Assembly: GCA_016800925.1 (NCBI GenBank)
Contig: JABCPU010000036.1
Span: forward strand, 124,001-188,000
Reading direction: 5' to 3'
Source of the DNA: Suillus spraguei
Taxonomy: Eukaryota > Basidiomycota > Agaricomycetes > Boletales > Suillaceae
DNA length: 64,000 nucleotides
Shown here: in pieces, positions 32,780-45,220 of the stretch
How positions within the stretch are numbered: the stretch's first letter is position 1
Layout of the letters: the number at the start of each line of letters is the position of its first letter
Notes under the pieces: generated by a model
Databases searched by the model: none
What the model saw: only the letters and a program-made list of their open reading frames with translations
Told to the model about the DNA's origin: nothing
Translations under genes and position numbers: made by a program

Positions 32780-35561
32780 ATCACAATTGTTGCCCTTCGT
32801 TAATAACCCATATTTTCTTCTCCTTGGACTTCTCTGCCACCTCTCGTACCTTTGCCTCGATAGCATTTTTCTTCACCTTATGCGCGCGAAGTTCTTGGTG
32901 AACGCTTTCCACGATAAATGTGAGGTTTGCCGTCGCCAAAGTCGTGATCTTGCTGATAAGCAGCGGCACGTGTGCATCGGGAAATGTGGTCTTCGGCGTG
33001 GGCGCTGGAGCAGCACGCTTATTTGCTAGAGCCTGAGCAGCAGAAGTTGATGACTGTGCAACGCCGTTGTTTCCTGATAGCCGATCGGGTAGGGAGGGAA
33101 CCGAGAATTTTGACTCATAATTTGGTTGCTGACATTCTTCGGCAGTCCTTGCAACGAAGGTGAAGGGGTCGATTGGGTATGGTGTGTCTGTAGCAGATGA
33201 TCAGACAAGGTTCAGAGAGTTCCATGAAAACGTACCATTAAATAGCTGTATGCGGTACGGTTTGAAAGAATCATATTCACATTGACCTATGACTGACTCC
33301 CATAGAGGACCTTTGCTGTAGGGAACAAGAGGGACCACGATCTTCCGTTTCTTTTCGGGCTGCTTGCTAAGAGGCTCTGCTTTCCTCTTGGGAGGGGGAA
33401 GGGGTATGTCCAAGAGTGAAGGTGATAGGTCCCGATCATCCGAAACAACTTCTTCAATCTCATCGTCATCCACTAGCCAGCTTTCCAGATCAGAATCACC
33501 CTCTTCGCCGCCACCCTCTTCATCGTCATCGTCGTCAACATTGTCCGCATCTGCTGTACCTTCATCTTCCCACTCCTCTCCAGAATCGTATCCATAATCT
33601 CGGGCAAGTAGATCGCGAGCGAAAGGTGATCTGGGACCAACGGTGCGCGAGTTCTTTGTCCAGGAACCATAGTAGCCAGGACGTGCATCCTCATGGAAAA
33701 TCAAGACCTTCGCTGGAACCATCTTCCTGTCCTTAAGAGAGTTTGATAAGTACCGCACTTGAGATGTATCCCCAGCTATCTCAGCATCATTGAGCTGGGA
33801 ATATATGTCTTTGGTATTACATGCACTGAAGGATTTGAAGGAGGATGTCGATCGGTCGCAGGGCTGCGTGAGCCGAAGATGTCGCAACGACCGTATAACA
33901 TCCTGGAGACGTTCTGTATATAATATCGGTGAGATGAACTGAAGTGCCTCGATGCACACACCTTGCGCATTAGCTTCGGTATAATTGAATGCTGGTGTGC
34001 GATATACGAACACGTCAATTTCATTCATCTTCGAGTCTTGGGTATCATCGACAACAATAGCGTCTGCATGGCTGAAACCCGATGTTTCCTGCTTCCAAGT
34101 TGGTTTACTAGGCTTTAAGAACCAGTTCACAGGCGCCATTTCTGTGTCTTTTTTCAAGACAAAAGGCTTAAACGTCTTCTGAAAATCCGATTCGCTGTTG
34201 GAAGTCCCACAAACGGGTTTTGAAGGTGACTCGCGGGGAGGGGCCTTTGCCTTGCCAAAGAAATTAGCCATAAGAGACCGGGATTTATCCTGGGTCGCCT
34301 TTTGTTTCTTCTCTTTTTCGGCCTTGGCTGCTTTCTTCTCTTCCTTTTCTTTGACCTGGAATCACAACATCACCTGAATAAGATTACTATGTAAGGAACT
34401 ATAGCGTACCTTTGCAGCCTTCTCTGCATCTGTAGCTTTTCGCTGTCGAGATTTTGGAGTTCCGCTCCCAGACTACTCAAGTTTGTCAGTGAGTCGGTGA
34501 CATAGGCAAGGAAGAGGAGAACATACATCGATGTTTTCGGGTTCATTGGCACTCACACTCAGATCGCGCTGGGCTGTCGAATCCTTGAGCTCTGTTGCAT
34601 CAGCTTGTTCGGCGGTTGCATTGCTCGGCGGATTGGGCTTGTTGATATCTTTAGTGGGGAGCTTGTTTGTACCTTTCGGGTCGAGGATAGCATCCCGTTC
34701 ATCTTGCGGTAGACTTTCGAAGACTGCACGAAGGTCTGTCTTGGCCTAAAGGAGATGTCAAAGAAGAATTCTGAATTCGAGATAATACATACCTGGACAC
34801 GTTCAGCTATTCTTGTCTCGGCTTTCTCCTTAGCAGACTTGGGTAACCAATCCCTATAGTCGTCCCTAACCTCCCATCGCCAGACGCACACGATAGAAGG
34901 AAGCTTATATCCCAATTGCCCATCCAGGCCATAATTCGTCCTGACCATGAGCGACTGAATGGCATGCTCTACCACGAGAAGAGGCAAGGCAACTGATATG
35001 CGTTCGCGTGAAGACTCGTCGTCCTCATCGAAAGATGGCAGAAGTTCAGAGCGGATATGCTTCGCAAGCGGAGTAATGCCTTTCTCACTAGATATATAAG
35101 TCAGTAGCGACTTACGTTAATCGCTTTGTTCCAAGCTCACCTCTCTTGCGCAAGCTTCACTATCAGCGGTTTATGTTCGTCTGGAATAGCAGTAAGTGGG
35201 GGATCCTGCCTCTGAATTCGCTGTTCGATCATCTCGCGGAACTTGACGATTTCTGTGAAATAGAAATCTTAGATTGAGCGACCTCCAAACTGTAGGAGGA
35301 CAGACCTTGCATCGCTTCCGACGACTTCTCAAATGATATGGGCTTCTGCTTGAAAATGACCTTTCCATTTTTCAACTCAGCAAGAGGTTTCTTTGCTACT
35401 ATACAACAGAAAGACGCGTCTGGGTGAGTGCATCCGAGATAGAATGCCGGTCGACTTGTGCTCACCAGTGGATGTCGATGCACTGGAAGATTCTGACAGA
35501 GATTTCAGCTATATCACTTATTTTTTGCGCAATACATACCTTTTTTCTCTGTATCTGCCAT
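32780..35561 (-). CDS. CAC1: Chromatin assembly factor 1, large subunit
   Basis: CAF-1 deposits H3-H4 on newly replicated DNA and is recruited by PCNA. The start is the ATG at 35559-35561 (MADTEKK). Early exons include KKPLAELKNGKVIFKQKPIS and EIVKFREMIEQRIQRQDPP. Next is a conserved central part (LPLLVVEHAIQSLMVRTNYG). The charged KER-like region (VKEKEEKKAAKAEKEKKQKA) leads to SRSLMANFFGKAKAPPRE, a plausible PCNA-binding segment. The ED region holds KVLIFHEDARPGYYGSWTKN, ARDYGYDSGEEWEDEG and a long acidic run around 33470-33560. The C-terminal winged-helix part reads DAHVPLLISKITTLATANLT, FIVESVHQELRAHKVKKNAI and EKSKEKKIWVINEGQQL. About nine introns are needed. It is divergent from RFC2. 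Confidence 0.92.
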
Positions 35562-35769
35562 TTGTGCAGAATGATTAGAATTACGAAGCTGTCGGAAACG
35601 AAGAAACGCGTGCTTTAGCCCAGTCGCGTCGTGAATGGATTGTGACCTATTGTGACGTGAGAAAACTTTTGCCGAGACGTGTTCGCGATATGACAACAGT
35701 CACGCGTTTCCGACGCGTCTGCTTCAGATCTGCTTACAGGTTCTAAAGAACATCGAGAGTTGTTCAAGG
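35562..35769. promoter_or_regulatory. Bidirectional promoter with three MCB boxes (CAC1 / RFC2)
   Basis: Only 208 bp separate the two start codons. The hexamer ACGCGT, the MluI cell-cycle box bound by MBF in yeasts, occurs at 35606-35611, 35702-35707 and 35713-35718. The hexamer is expected about once per 4 kb by chance. Both genes act with PCNA in S phase, so joint G1/S control is a natural reading, though inferred. Confidence 0.7.
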
Positions 35770-37123
35770 ATGTCATTTTTTCAAGCAAAGTCAACGTCGG
35801 CAGCAGAGAAGCATTCCGTAGATCCAGCAAATCAACCATGGGTAGAAAAATAGTCAGTATGTTCTCCTTGTTCTACGTGAAGCTTCTCTCATTACATGCA
35901 GTCGACCAAAGACTATAGATGATGTCTCAGCACAAGAGCATACAATCGCGGTACTACGGAAAACACTGGTCTCGACGAATGTATGCACGTCTTTCTGACT
36001 CGTGACGTAGCTCTCCTCATGTAAAGTAGCTCCCTCACATGCTGTTCTATGGACCCCCCGGAACTGGTAAAACTTCCACCATTCTTGCGCTTGCAAGGCA
36101 ACTTTTGGGTGCGGTCTATGTCACTTTGATTCGTCCAAACTCACTACTCTGCCAGACCCGATAACTTTCGAAACCGAGTCCTAGAACTCAATGCTTCAGA
36201 CGAGAGAGGCATCAGCATAGTCAGAGAGAAAATCAAGTCGTTTGCCCGTCAAACACCTCGAGCACAGGCAGTAGCATCAGATGGGAATGTCTATCCCTGT
36301 CCGCCATATAAAATCATCATTCTCGACGAGGCAGATTCCATGACACAAGATGCGCAAGGTGCATTACGACGGATAATGGAGACCTATGCCCGGATAACTC
36401 GTTTCTGTCTTGTTTGCAATTACGTGACAAGGTGAGAGCACTTCCGTTTCTCCTTGCAGTCGTTAACTGCTCCAAGAATTATCGAACCTCTTGCGTCTCG
36501 ATGTTCAAAGTTTCGTTTTACGCCTCTGGATCCGACATCCACTTCATCCAGACTCTCTTATATTGCAAGTGCGGAAAACATCGATGTTGATCCAGAGGTC
36601 ATTTCCACCCTGATCGAGACCTCTAGTGGTGACCTCCGTCGTTCCATCACATATTTGCAATCTGCGTCTCGACTATCTTCCTCCACCAACCCTCCGGCGC
36701 CAATCACGCCTTACGACATCCAGGAGATAGCAGGTGTTGTGCCAACTGCTGTGATAAACGATTTTGCGAGGACTCTCGGCGTTTCCGTTGTCGAGGAGAT
36801 GGATGTCGATGACTTGCCCGCAAACAAGAAACTGAAGGGTTTCAATGCCGTCCAGAAGAAGGTCAAGAGCATCATGCGAGAAGGATACTCAGCATCACAA
36901 ACACTCTCACAGGTTAGTGATCCTTCAAAGCAGCTGGACCTGCCTGAAATTGTTGTAGCTTCATGACACTATTATTCTGCACCCGACGCTGCCTGCACGA
37001 CAAAAAGCAAAGTGCGCCCTCGCCTTTGCAGAGGCCGATAAGGCTCTGTGTGACGGTGCTGACGAAGAACTATGGGTGCTCGAAGTTGGGCTTCGCATTC
37101 ATAAAACAGTTACCACATCGTGA
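35770..37123 (+). CDS. RFC2: Replication factor C small subunit (yeast Rfc2, human RFC4)
   Basis: An AAA+ subunit of the clamp loader that places PCNA on primed DNA. The ATG at 35770 opens [20 protein letters not shown], then NQPWVEKY, and an intron (about 35850-35901) joins to [20 protein letters not shown]. Walker A is [20 protein letters not shown], followed after an intron by [20 protein letters not shown]. Walker B is [20 protein letters not shown] and the arginine-finger segment is [19 protein letters not shown], the SRC motif being intact. The rest reads [33 protein letters not shown] and, after the last intron, [20 protein letters not shown] and [19 protein letters not shown]. Stop at 37121-37123. 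The [15 protein letters not shown] loop and overall order fit Rfc2/RFC4 rather than other subunits. Convergent with the Hsp70 gene. Confidence 0.93.
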
Positions 37124-37301
37124 CCTTGCAGTGAATATATCACATTATTACCCAGACATAATACAGTGTGAATGCAAAGGAAACGCATTGAGAATACAAC
37201 GCCAAATTTTGGTATGCAAAACAGGAAGAACAACAGACACAACATCATGGAAATACTACGCTGCTCTATTTTGCATGATACGCATAAAAAATCATTATCG
37301 T

Positions 37302-39556
37302 TCACCGGATGCCAGCAGTTGCCTTTTGAAGTGCCCGCTTAATGGCAAGCTGCGACTTCCTCAACTCATCTGCTGTTGAGTCCTCAATCTCCAGCTTTTC
37401 GAGTGCACGAGCAAGCTCAGTCTCGACCTGGGACTTGGCACCACGCTTGAGCTTCATACCGATCTCAGGGGAGGTGATAGTGCCCTCGACCTGGTGGATG
37501 TAAGCTTCGAGGTCAGACTTGGCCTCGTGACGTGAAGAGAACTCCTTGTCAGCCTGCTTGAATTGCTCAGCGTCCTTGATCATCTGGTCAATCTCGGCCG
37601 ACGATAAACGACCAACGGAGTTGGTGATGCCTGAACAACAGTGTCAGCTGCAGAAAGATATCTGAAGACTGCCACTGACTGATAGATGCCTTGCGGCCAG
37701 AAGCACGGTCTTGTGCGGAGACCTTGAGGAGACCATTAGCATCAACCTCGAAAGTGGTAACAAGCTCAGCCTGTCCACGAGGCATAGGAGGAATACCAGT
37801 CAGCTCGAATTCACCAAGCAGACGGTTATCACGGCACTGAGTGCGTTCACCCTCATACCTGGAAATCAACGCGTCAGCGTAACGTTTGGATATAGGTGAG
37901 TGTGCGCCTTACACAGGGAAGGTGACAGTTGTCTGATTGTCCTCAACAGTCGTGAATGTCCGCGACTTGTTGGTAGGAATGGGAGTGTTACGGGGAACAA
38001 CGACACCGAAGACATCACCCTGCATAGCAACACCAAGCGACAGAGGAGCCACGTCAAGAAGAAGAAGATCCGCAGTCTTTTCTGAGGTCTGGCCAGTGAG
38101 AACAGCAGCCTGGACGGCAGCACCGTAGGCAACAGCCTCGTCGGGGTTGATCGACTTGTTCAGCTGACGTCCACCGAAATACTCCGATACGAGAGATTGG
38201 ATCTTGGGGATACGAGTGGATCCACCGACGAGGACGATATCATCCACCTTCTCACGAGACATTTTGGCATCCTTGAGCACCTTCTCGACGGGTTCAATAG
38301 TCGACTTGAACATAGCGGCATTGATCTCCTCAAAACGGGCACGAGTGATGTTGGCTGAGAAGTCCTCACCCTAGTTGTGAATCAGATACAATCCAGCTTC
38401 AAGTTCACGTGACATGCTAACCTGGTACAGCGAGTCAACCTCAACGGTGGTCTGGGTGACACTCGAGAGGGTACGCTTGGCCCGCTCGCAAGCACTTCTG
38501 AGTCGTCTGAGTGCACGGGGGTCCTCAGAGATATCGTGCTTGGTCTTCCTCTTGAACTCATTCTTGAAGTGATCCAAGAGGGTATTGTCGAAATCCTCAC
38601 CACCCAAGTGAGTGTCACCTGCAGTAGCCTTGACTGCGAAAACACCACCGCTGATGTTAAGCAACGAGACATCGAAAGTTCCTCCACCAAGATCAAAGAT
38701 CAAAACGTTCTTCTCCGCTTTTGATTGACGATCCAAACCGTACGCGATGGCAGCGGCAGTGGGCTCGTTAATGATTCGGAGAACGTCAAGGCCAGCGATG
38801 GTACCAGCATCTTTGGTAGCCAAACGTTGCGAGTCGTTGAAGTAAGCGGGGACACTGTCCATTCGCGTCAGAACGAATTCGTATGTGATAGGAAAAGAAT
38901 AGCTCACGTGACAACGGCCTTGGCGACAGTCTTGCCGAGCTTTGCCTCTGAAATCTCTTTCATTTTAGTGAGGACCATTGATGAGATCTCCTGGGGGCTG
39001 AAAACCTTCTCTTCGCCAAGGTAGTTCACCTTAATCAAAGGTGAACCCTCCTTCTCTACGACCTCGAAGGGCCAGTGGGTCATGTCCTGGAGTAATATAT
39101 TTAGCACCTTATTTTAGTTATGGATCTGCACACTAACCTTCTTGACGTCGGGATCACTAATTTTTCGCATGTTATCAGGGCTATCGAAAAATGAATCCTG
39201 GAACACTCACTCGTAACGACGGCCAATAAGACGCTTAGCATCAAAGACTGTGTTGCGGGGGTTCATAGCAGCCTGATTTTTTGCGGCATCGCCGATTAGA
39301 CGCTCCTCCGCAGAGAACGCGACATATGAAGGAGTTGTCCGGTTACCCTCTGCGGAGCGTACCCAGATAAATGTGCAAATTCGTCGTACAGCACAAAAAC
39401 TTACGATCGTTGGCGATGATTTCAACTCGATCATTTTGCCATACGCCCACACAGCTAAGAAAAGATGTTAATTGGATGATGATGGCGAATTGCGGGTGCT
39501 CACGAGTAGGTAGTACCGAGATCGATACCAATAGCACCGTCGAATGCGTCCTCCAT
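37302..39556 (-). CDS. SSB1: Ribosome-associated Hsp70, Ssb type
   Basis: Ssb chaperones bind nascent chains on the ribosome together with the RAC complex. The ATG at 39554-39556 gives [20 protein letters not shown]. After introns come [110 protein letters not shown] and [20 protein letters not shown]. The substrate-binding part has [26 protein letters not shown]-like [14 protein letters not shown] and [13 protein letters not shown]. The C-terminus, [17 protein letters not shown] and [17 protein letters not shown], ends TAGIR with no EEVD. That ending, and KRGSKS-like KRGAKS, identifies Ssb rather than Ssa. About seven introns, all frames intact. Confidence 0.94.
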
Positions 39557-39707
39557 TTTTTAAAAAGATAAACAAAAAGTAAAAAGAAAGATGAGCCGGA
39601 TGGTGGTGATGGGCAGAAGAGCAATTGAAAAAAATCGATTGCACGGCTGAAGTAAGCAACTTGGCCAGTATCAAATTTTGCACTGCCACGACCCAATATT
39701 CTTCGAC

Positions 39708-40675
39708 ATGTCTACCAAGGCAGGTCTAAGACCATGGCTGTCTGCCACAAGGTGTATGCGTAGAAGCCAGCTTTCGGTTCTACAGCATAGACGAAATGTA
39801 TTCACTTCCAGTGACGAACCATTTCCTCTGCAGTCACCAGATGATTGGCAGCTGTTGCAAGACCGCCGGATACGCTTCAAAATGCTCGGTGAGTGTCTTT
39901 CTTCGCGTAGGAGACTTATTTTTGCTTATTGTTTTGTGTAGTCGATTTATTTAGCAAACATGGCTCTAATGTGACGCGCGATAACACCTTCCAACCCCAC
40001 CATCAGTTGCACCGACCTCTCGCTGCGTCGGAAGCAACATTATCCGCACTCATGGCTGCCGGCGCACATTTTGGGCACGCTAAATCATTACTCAATCCAA
40101 ATTTCATGCCCTACGCATACGGTGTTCGTGCCGGCATCACCATAATTGACCTCGACTCGACCCTCCCGTTGTTGCGGAGGGCTGCGAACCTTACTCGCGC
40201 TGTTGTTGCAAGGGATGGCACAGTTGTCTTTGTGGGCACTCGTCCAGATCTGCGTGCTGTTGTGCGTAAAGCCGCCGAGAGGATTGGACCACAGGCTTTC
40301 CATGTCGGCGAAAGATGGCTGCCTGGCACACTGACGAACAAACTGCAGTTGTTTGGGTCTGACGTCTCAAGAGGGCAACGCGTCACACCCGACCTGGTTA
40401 TCTTCCTAAACCCCCTGGCAAATATCCACGCCATCCGCGAATGTGCTATACAGCATATCCCTACTATTGGCATTGTTGACTCGAACGTCGATCCTCGCGT
40501 GGTCATGTATGCCATCCCTGCGAATGACGAGAGCCCCCGAGCAGCAGAGTTAATCGCAGGTGTTCTCAGCATAGCCGGGAGAGAAGGGAGAGTTTTGCGA
40601 GACAAAGAAGAGCAAAATAAAGAGCTACGACAACCTCGATACATGCGCACTCAAGAACGAGGTACTACACGCTGA
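39708..40675 (+). CDS. MRP4: Mitochondrial ribosomal protein uS2m
   Basis: A mitochondrial small-subunit ribosomal protein. The ATG at 39708 opens MSTKAGLRPWLSATRCMRRS, an arginine-rich targeting-type sequence. A single intron (about 39891-39941) removes the break between RIRFKML and VDLFSKHG. The S2 core reads LMAAGAHFGHAKSLLNPNFM, YAYGVRAGITIIDLDSTL, TVVFVGTRPDLRAVVRKAA, ERWLPGTLTNKLQLFG, VTPDLVIFLNPLANIHAIRE and HIPTIGIVDSNVDPRVVMYA, followed by IPANDESPRAAELIAGVLS. The GTLTN and IPANDES blocks are diagnostic for uS2. The C-terminus is short and basic (QPRYMRTQERGTTR). The antisense frame of 179 residues over this exon is a shadow. It is divergent from SSB1 with about 150 bp between starts. 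Confidence 0.94.
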
Positions 40676-40706
40676 CAGAGATTAATTTGACTACGTGCTA
40701 TCAACG

Positions 40707-42482
40707 TTAATATGACGCTTGAACCTCACTCCAGTATTCTGTATCCCCCTTCAGTAAACGCGACACCATAATTCAGTAACAAGACTTACTCTCTGCATCA
40801 GTCAGTGCTCGTAGATTACCCCCCAGTTTGTTGATGCTCTCTACATATTCTTCTTCTTCCACACTGTCGAAAACAATGCCTCCTCCTGCCTGCAAGTATG
40901 CGACCCCGTCCTTGAATGTCATCGTACGAATGGCAATGCATGTGTCCATTGCGTCATCAGCAAAGTCGAAACGACCGACGGCACCGGCATAAACTCCCCT
41001 CCGTTCACCCTCTAGTTCGGAAACCAGTTCGATGGCTTTGATCTTAGGAGCACCCGATACAGTTCCCGCGGGGAATATGGAGCGGAAAGCATCGAACCTA
41101 TTAAAAACCGTTGGCAGTTGCAGAGAACACGATCATTGGTAAAATACCTCGTCAACCCTTCCCTTAGCATTCCCGAAACTTGGGACGTCAAATGAATGAC
41201 GTGACTGAATTTTTGTATCGCCATAAGATGATCGACTTTCACGGTCTCTGGCTTGCAAACCCGATTGACGTCGTTTCTGGCGAGATCAACAAGCATGATG
41301 TGTTCAGCCCGGTCCTTCTCAGACGAAACGAGCTGTCTGCTAAGCTCCTCGTCCTCTGCAAAAGGAGTCAACATAGCTTGCCCCGTGCAAACATTAAGAC
41401 TGACCTGCTGGACTCTTTCCTCTTTTGGCGGTCCCAGCAATGGCATGGTTGTACACCTTGTTTTCTTCCACTTTACAAAGAGTCTCGGGACTGGCGCCGA
41501 CTATCTGTAGCTCTCCGCAATCCAAAAAGAACATGTAGGGGCTAGGGTTGACTTGGCGAAGATGCCTATATGCATTAAAAGGGTGTAAATTTGTTGGACG
41601 GGCAAGACGTTGAGATGGAACTGCTTGGATGATATCACCAGCAACAATGTGCTCCTTAAGCTTAGTCACGAATGACTCGTAGCCTTCCTTGCCTATGTTG
41701 GACGTCGCTTGGTATCCCAACGTAATTGGAGGCTGTAGTACTTCTGGAGTCGCGTGAGTTAGGAGTACTTTTGCTAGTCGACGGATTTTTGACTGAGCAG
41801 TCTGATAGACGAACGGAAGGTTCGTGACGCCGGCGTCCTTTGGATGGAAGACATGTGAGACGATCTTGATGGACTGGTATAGGTGATCGTAAATGAGGAT
41901 GGTGTCACAAAGCATGAACACAGACTCCGGGACAGACAAAGGATCGACGAGTTCTCGGGCAGTCTTGGGCTCGAAGTGCTGTATGCAGTCATAGGACACG
42001 TATCCGATCGCGCCTCCGGTAAAGGTCGGGATTTCAGGTATTTTCACATATTGGTGAACAGCGAGCTCCCGCTGTAGAGCAGAAAGTGGATCACCCTGAA
42101 TTTCCTCGTTCGGTCCAGTTTTGATGACCTTCAGTGGGTCTAACGCGCGTCAATTGAAAGCCGGCAACATCGGGCGGGCATCCTACCTGCGCCGACGAAA
42201 CTGTATCTCGCAATGTTCTCACCCGCAATAACGGACTCCAGCAAAAAGCTGTACTTTGAATCCTTGGCTATTCGAAGGTATGCCATGCATGGTGTGATGA
42301 GGTCTGCGGGAAGCTGGATAAAGATTGGGACGCAGTTGCCTCGCTTCTCGCGAATGATGAGCTGCTCTACAGCGGCGAGTGACGGATAGGCGGTTAATTT
42401 CTACGAGCCAATGGTAAGGTCAGCGTCTAGACCAATCCTAAACGAAGACTACCTGAGGGTCCATTTTGGTCTCAAGGGCCAT
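40707..42482 (-). CDS. TRP2: Anthranilate synthase component I
   Basis: The enzyme converts chorismate and glutamine-derived ammonia to anthranilate, the first committed step to tryptophan. The start [10 protein letters not shown] is spliced to [20 protein letters not shown]. The N-terminal part has [20 protein letters not shown], the region holding feedback residues in other species. The chorismate-binding domain reads [96 protein letters not shown]-like [58 protein letters not shown] and [17 protein letters not shown]. After an intron the end reads [12 protein letters not shown] with the stop at 40707-40709. At least five introns. No glutamine amidotransferase domain is fused. Confidence 0.94.
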
Positions 42483-42697
42483 CGAACATTCGCCGATTAG
42501 CCTGAAGTATAAGTAGTCACTATGGGATTACTGCTTTGGCTCTATAGATGACGAGACCGAGTCATCGCGACTCTGAAACCTGTTTTATTATCGCATCAAA
42601 TCTAGACTCCAGTCGTCAACTAGAACTTCATTCCGTCTACTGCTACAATCGGTTATAGTCTTTTACGAAACCTGAATAGCCACTTTCATCTCGCAAT
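42483..42697. promoter_or_regulatory. Divergent promoter region, TRP2 / SHQ1
   Basis: 215 bp separate the two start codons, so both genes must initiate here. I looked for a TGACTCA Gcn4-type site, which would suit a tryptophan gene, and see only partial matches such as GAGTCATCG near 42559. No specific site is claimed. Confidence 0.4.
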
Positions 42698-44343
42698 ATG
42701 ATAACTCCAAGGTTTCACTGCACCCAAACTCTCGAGGCAGTGGCAGTATCAATCTATTGTCCATCAGTAAGAGTACGTCTGCGCAGCATTTGTGTTCCGA
42801 GGCCTGATCAATGCTATCCTCGAAGTAGGCCTCTGATGTCGAGATCAACGTCGATGAGACTTTGTTGACCGTTCACATCAACCCTTATTTCCTTCGCATA
42901 AACTTTCCTCATCCGGTCCTAGAGGACGACCAATCTTCTGCAACCTATGATCCAAGCAGTGGATATTTAACGGTTACACTGACTAAAGAGACGAAGGGGC
43001 AAGAATTCCCTGACTTGGATTTACTAGCAAAGCTGCTAGCTCCTCGTCATGTCGAAGCTCCAAAACAACCGGTTATAGAAGTCATCGGATCTGAAACTTC
43101 ATCTCAAAGCGAGCTAGAAGAACTTGTGGATTTGACTGATGCGATCTCGCTGGAACAACGGGAAATATTTGAAGGTGCGTGCGATGACTTCACGCTCCAA
43201 CAAACATCCTGAATTCATTTCCAGCCGCTGAGAATGACTGGCAGTTTCCCCAGACTATCGTAGAATCCTCTTCTCCATTACAGTTATCCACGAAGAGATA
43301 CTATGGGTTCTTGGATATGTACACAGGATACTTCACCCATGTTGCTCACACAGAAAATGATATCAATGAACTTGGGAGCGAGGCTGAAAGTTGTTCGCCA
43401 GAAGAACGACGAGCGAAAAGATTGCAACATGAAGAGATGAAATGGGATGAGGAGCATTATATGTAGGATCCCTGAACAAGACATCAATCTAAACGCTCAT
43501 CTGCCTCCGTAGGGCGGACTACGTGGATGATGAGTACATCCAGGAACTTCTTGCCTGGGAAGATCCCGAGCTTGAAGATGCTGAATGTGTATTCACCGAG
43601 AACGAGAACATGACAATGCTCAATTTACCGCGCAAAGAATGTGAGCGGTATTTCCGCTTCATTTCCTATTGACACTGACATTATGATGACAGACTTGCCG
43701 ACAAAAGCGCAACAACGAAAGCTGTATCTGACACTGTTAACCCTGCTATTCGCATATGCCTATGATAGGCGCACGACACAGCATGACCCCAGCCCTGAAA
43801 GCGCTTGGACAATTTGCTCACTCATACCTGCATTCTCAGCGCTGGATCCCCCTCCGTACATATGTTTAGAAAGCGTTGGTCCGACTATCCCCACGCCGGG
43901 GTTCACCGATGATGACCTCGCCTCGGCTTTGTTGCCGTCCTATCGGCGTTCCCTTGTATTCCCTCTCTATCGCTCTTTCGCAATGGCCGATGCTTGTATG
44001 AATGACGTAGCATCCATTTTGGAAAAGGGTAAACGGATGGTGACGCGTTGCTTATTGGAGATGAAACATATTTTGGACCATCATGAAGTATATTACGTGT
44101 ATAACAAAATCTGGGTGGATGATTTCTGCGTTTGGATTCAAACATCTGCGAGGTGCGGCGTCATTTTAATTTTCCGATATAATGGCAAAATGAACTTGAA
44201 ATCATTACTTCCGCAGCAATGAGATGATGTTAGACATCGCTCAGCAATTGAAAGCTCTGGCTATTACGAAATCGATGATGGGCTGGAACATTGAGAAGTT
44301 GGAAGCTGATATCACTGATAGCGACGACGAGTCCTCCGAATGA
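42698..44343 (+). CDS. SHQ1: Shq1, H/ACA snoRNP assembly chaperone
   Basis: Shq1 holds the pseudouridine synthase Cbf5/dyskerin before H/ACA RNA joins. The ATG at 42698 opens MITPRFHCTQTLEAVAVSIY, and an intron (about 42772-42827) leads to the rest of the CS domain: ASDVEINVDETLLTVHINPY, FLRINFPHPVLEDD and SGYLTVTLTKETKGQEFPDL. After introns the Shq1-specific helical domain reads YYGFLDMYTGYFTHVAHTEN, EERRAKRLQHEEMKWDEEHY, ADYVDDEYIQELLAWEDPEL, YLPTKAQQRKLYLTLLTLLF, AYAYDRRTTQHDPSPESAWT, PSYRRSLVFPLYRSFAMADA and EMKHILDHHEVYYVYNKIWV. The C-terminus is acidic (EADITDSDDESSE), stop at 44341-44343. The CS plus Shq1 domain order and full length match the family. Confidence 0.93.
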
Positions 44344-45220
44344 CCTCTGTAAGCATGCTTAGCATCCTCTGCTTCTCACTCAAAAAGACTTTAGCAGCCG
44401 GTACAGCATGCTTTGCTGGCGGGTGAAACGTGAACCAAATTAGTACGACTTTCAGACCCACGGTGATCGCCAATTCAAAACACGTTTAGTGTACAATACA
44501 AATAACTTTTTCGATAAAACTCCAGTTCGTACCAGAACAACGGCCAAGTCTATTAGGGTGATTCTACTCCCGGACAAGTAAGCCTCCTAGGGAAGTGTGT
44601 ATATATATATACTCGGTCGCTGGTTCAAGTTCGGCGGTTTTCCATATGCGCCACCTTCACCGCATGCATACACCGTTAATTGATTTGGAATGAGTAATAA
44701 AGTTTGCCAAGATACATTGTAGTTCAAGTTGAATTGTGCACTTTCTGTTCGCGCCCGTACCTTCGAGAAGCCTTGACTCCACCGTCCTGGTAGGCTAGTG
44801 ATCTGCCTCGTGTCGGTGCAAGAACCTGTCGAAGTCAGCCTATATTCAGTCTCCAGCCTCCAGCCTCCCACTGATATGAGAGAAGACAGAAGAGTGGACG
44901 TGCAGATTGCCGAAATTCGCCGCTTGGTTCTCGGGACAAAAGCTCGCGCGCTACCATGATCAAAAAGTCGCTTGTTCTGGGAACTGCGAGACTTGAAAAG
45001 CATGAGGCGTGCTTAACCTCGTTCCAATGTATCCAAAAAATGCAACATGCATCTGGTCCCTGTCGAAACCATATGGTCCTGGGGTTTTTGTTCACATGCG
45101 GGTCCGTGAACGGCGTCTTTAATAAACAGCGGTGCGCATCAATTGTGTGGCGCCCGCATCAGCATATGTCCATGGATCAATGTATTAGATGTAAGTAACA
45201 TGTGGTTGAATCCCCAGGCC
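44344..45220. other. Intergenic, SHQ1 to transporter (convergent)
   Basis: About 880 bp with no supported gene. A short TA microsatellite lies near 44600-44613. Frames at 44587-45003 (-), 44835-45095 (-) and 44956-45198 (+) have no domain signature and conflict with one another. It may hold long 3' untranslated regions. Confidence 0.45.

Noticed and set aside
40111..40650. 179-residue open frame antisense to uS2m
   Set aside because: It is the mirror of a single long GC-rich exon whose sense protein is clearly uS2m; the antisense product has no motif.
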